5,698 nucleotides of DNA from Lentisphaeria bacterium (lineage in GTDB: Bacteria > Verrucomicrobiota > Lentisphaeria > Oligosphaerales > Oligosphaeraceae). Made by a program: the position numbers and the translations under genes. The notes under the pieces are model-generated. The model worked only from the letters and a program-made list of their open reading frames with translations, was not told the origin of the DNA and searched no databases. The stretch is from assembly GCA_028699735.1 (NCBI GenBank), contig JAQVUB010000190.1, positions 1 through 5,698 of the forward strand, in the 5' to 3' direction. The stretch's first letter is position 1. Every line of letters begins with the position of its first letter. Positions 5,607 to 5,698 of this stretch are shown here, piece after piece.

Positions 5607-5698
5607 TTATTCTGCGATATCTTCGTTCCATAGAGTGGGATTGTTGACAATAAATTCCCGCATCATATTGATCAAAGAAGGCTCATTGATGATACGCA
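5607..5698 (-). CDS. C-terminal end of an unrecognised protein (runs off the window)
   Basis: On the - strand an open frame enters from the right edge and ends at a TAA (complement of 5607-5609). It gives 29 complete residues, including SLINMMREFIVNNPTLWN and ending NEDIAE. Codon use looks natural and no stop interrupts it, so the tail of a real gene converging on the oxidoreductase is likely. The fragment is too short to name a family. No strong terminator is visible after it; the hairpin at 5553-5574 lacks a following U-tract. Confidence 0.55.
   Translation of the reverse strand, partial: RIINEPSLINMMREFIVNNPTLWNEDIAE

Overview
The window reads as ordinary bacterial chromosome. Four complete genes lie on the + strand and the 3' end of a fifth enters on the - strand at the right edge. 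Base composition looks near balanced, and every + strand gene has a recognisable Shine-Dalgarno sequence. Phylum is an inference only: the archaeal/bacterial-type Thi4, a LarC nickel chelatase, an FAD_oxidored-family flavoprotein and dispersed CACGAA-type palindromes would suit an anaerobe of the PVC group (for example Lentisphaerota/Victivallales). Nothing here proves it.

Layout: 52-864 is a PHP-family histidinol-phosphatase (HisJ type). 865-1440 is a long gap with an unusually clean 196-bp palindrome (871-1066), then a promoter, a TPP riboswitch (1142-1233) and a roughly 200-nt leader with a weak candidate terminator. 1441-2226 is the ADP-thiazole synthase Thi4. 2227-2388 holds a second palindrome of the same repeat family. 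2389-3669 is LarC in one uninterrupted frame. 3670-3913 holds a different palindromic element. 3914-5257 is an FAD-dependent oxidoreductase of unknown substrate. 5258-5606 is non-coding, with a half copy of the CACGAA repeat and another imperfect inverted repeat. 5607-5698 (-) is the C-terminus of an unrecognised protein.

The genes do not form an operon: gaps are 162 to 576 nt and the pathways are unrelated (histidine synthesis, thiamin thiazole synthesis, nickel-pincer cofactor synthesis, a redox enzyme). Only thi4 has a clear dedicated control, repression by thiamin pyrophosphate.

The most unusual signal is outside the genes. Every gap carries a palindromic or half-palindromic element placed shortly after a stop codon. 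Three of the four share one module, a T-tract and AACAACG followed by ACG units every 9-10 nt separated by A-tracts. Other points are a proline at the Thi4 position normally held by the sulfur-donor Cys or by His, a ten-G run inside a conserved thi4 motif, and a possible antiterminator linking the riboswitch to the leader hairpin.
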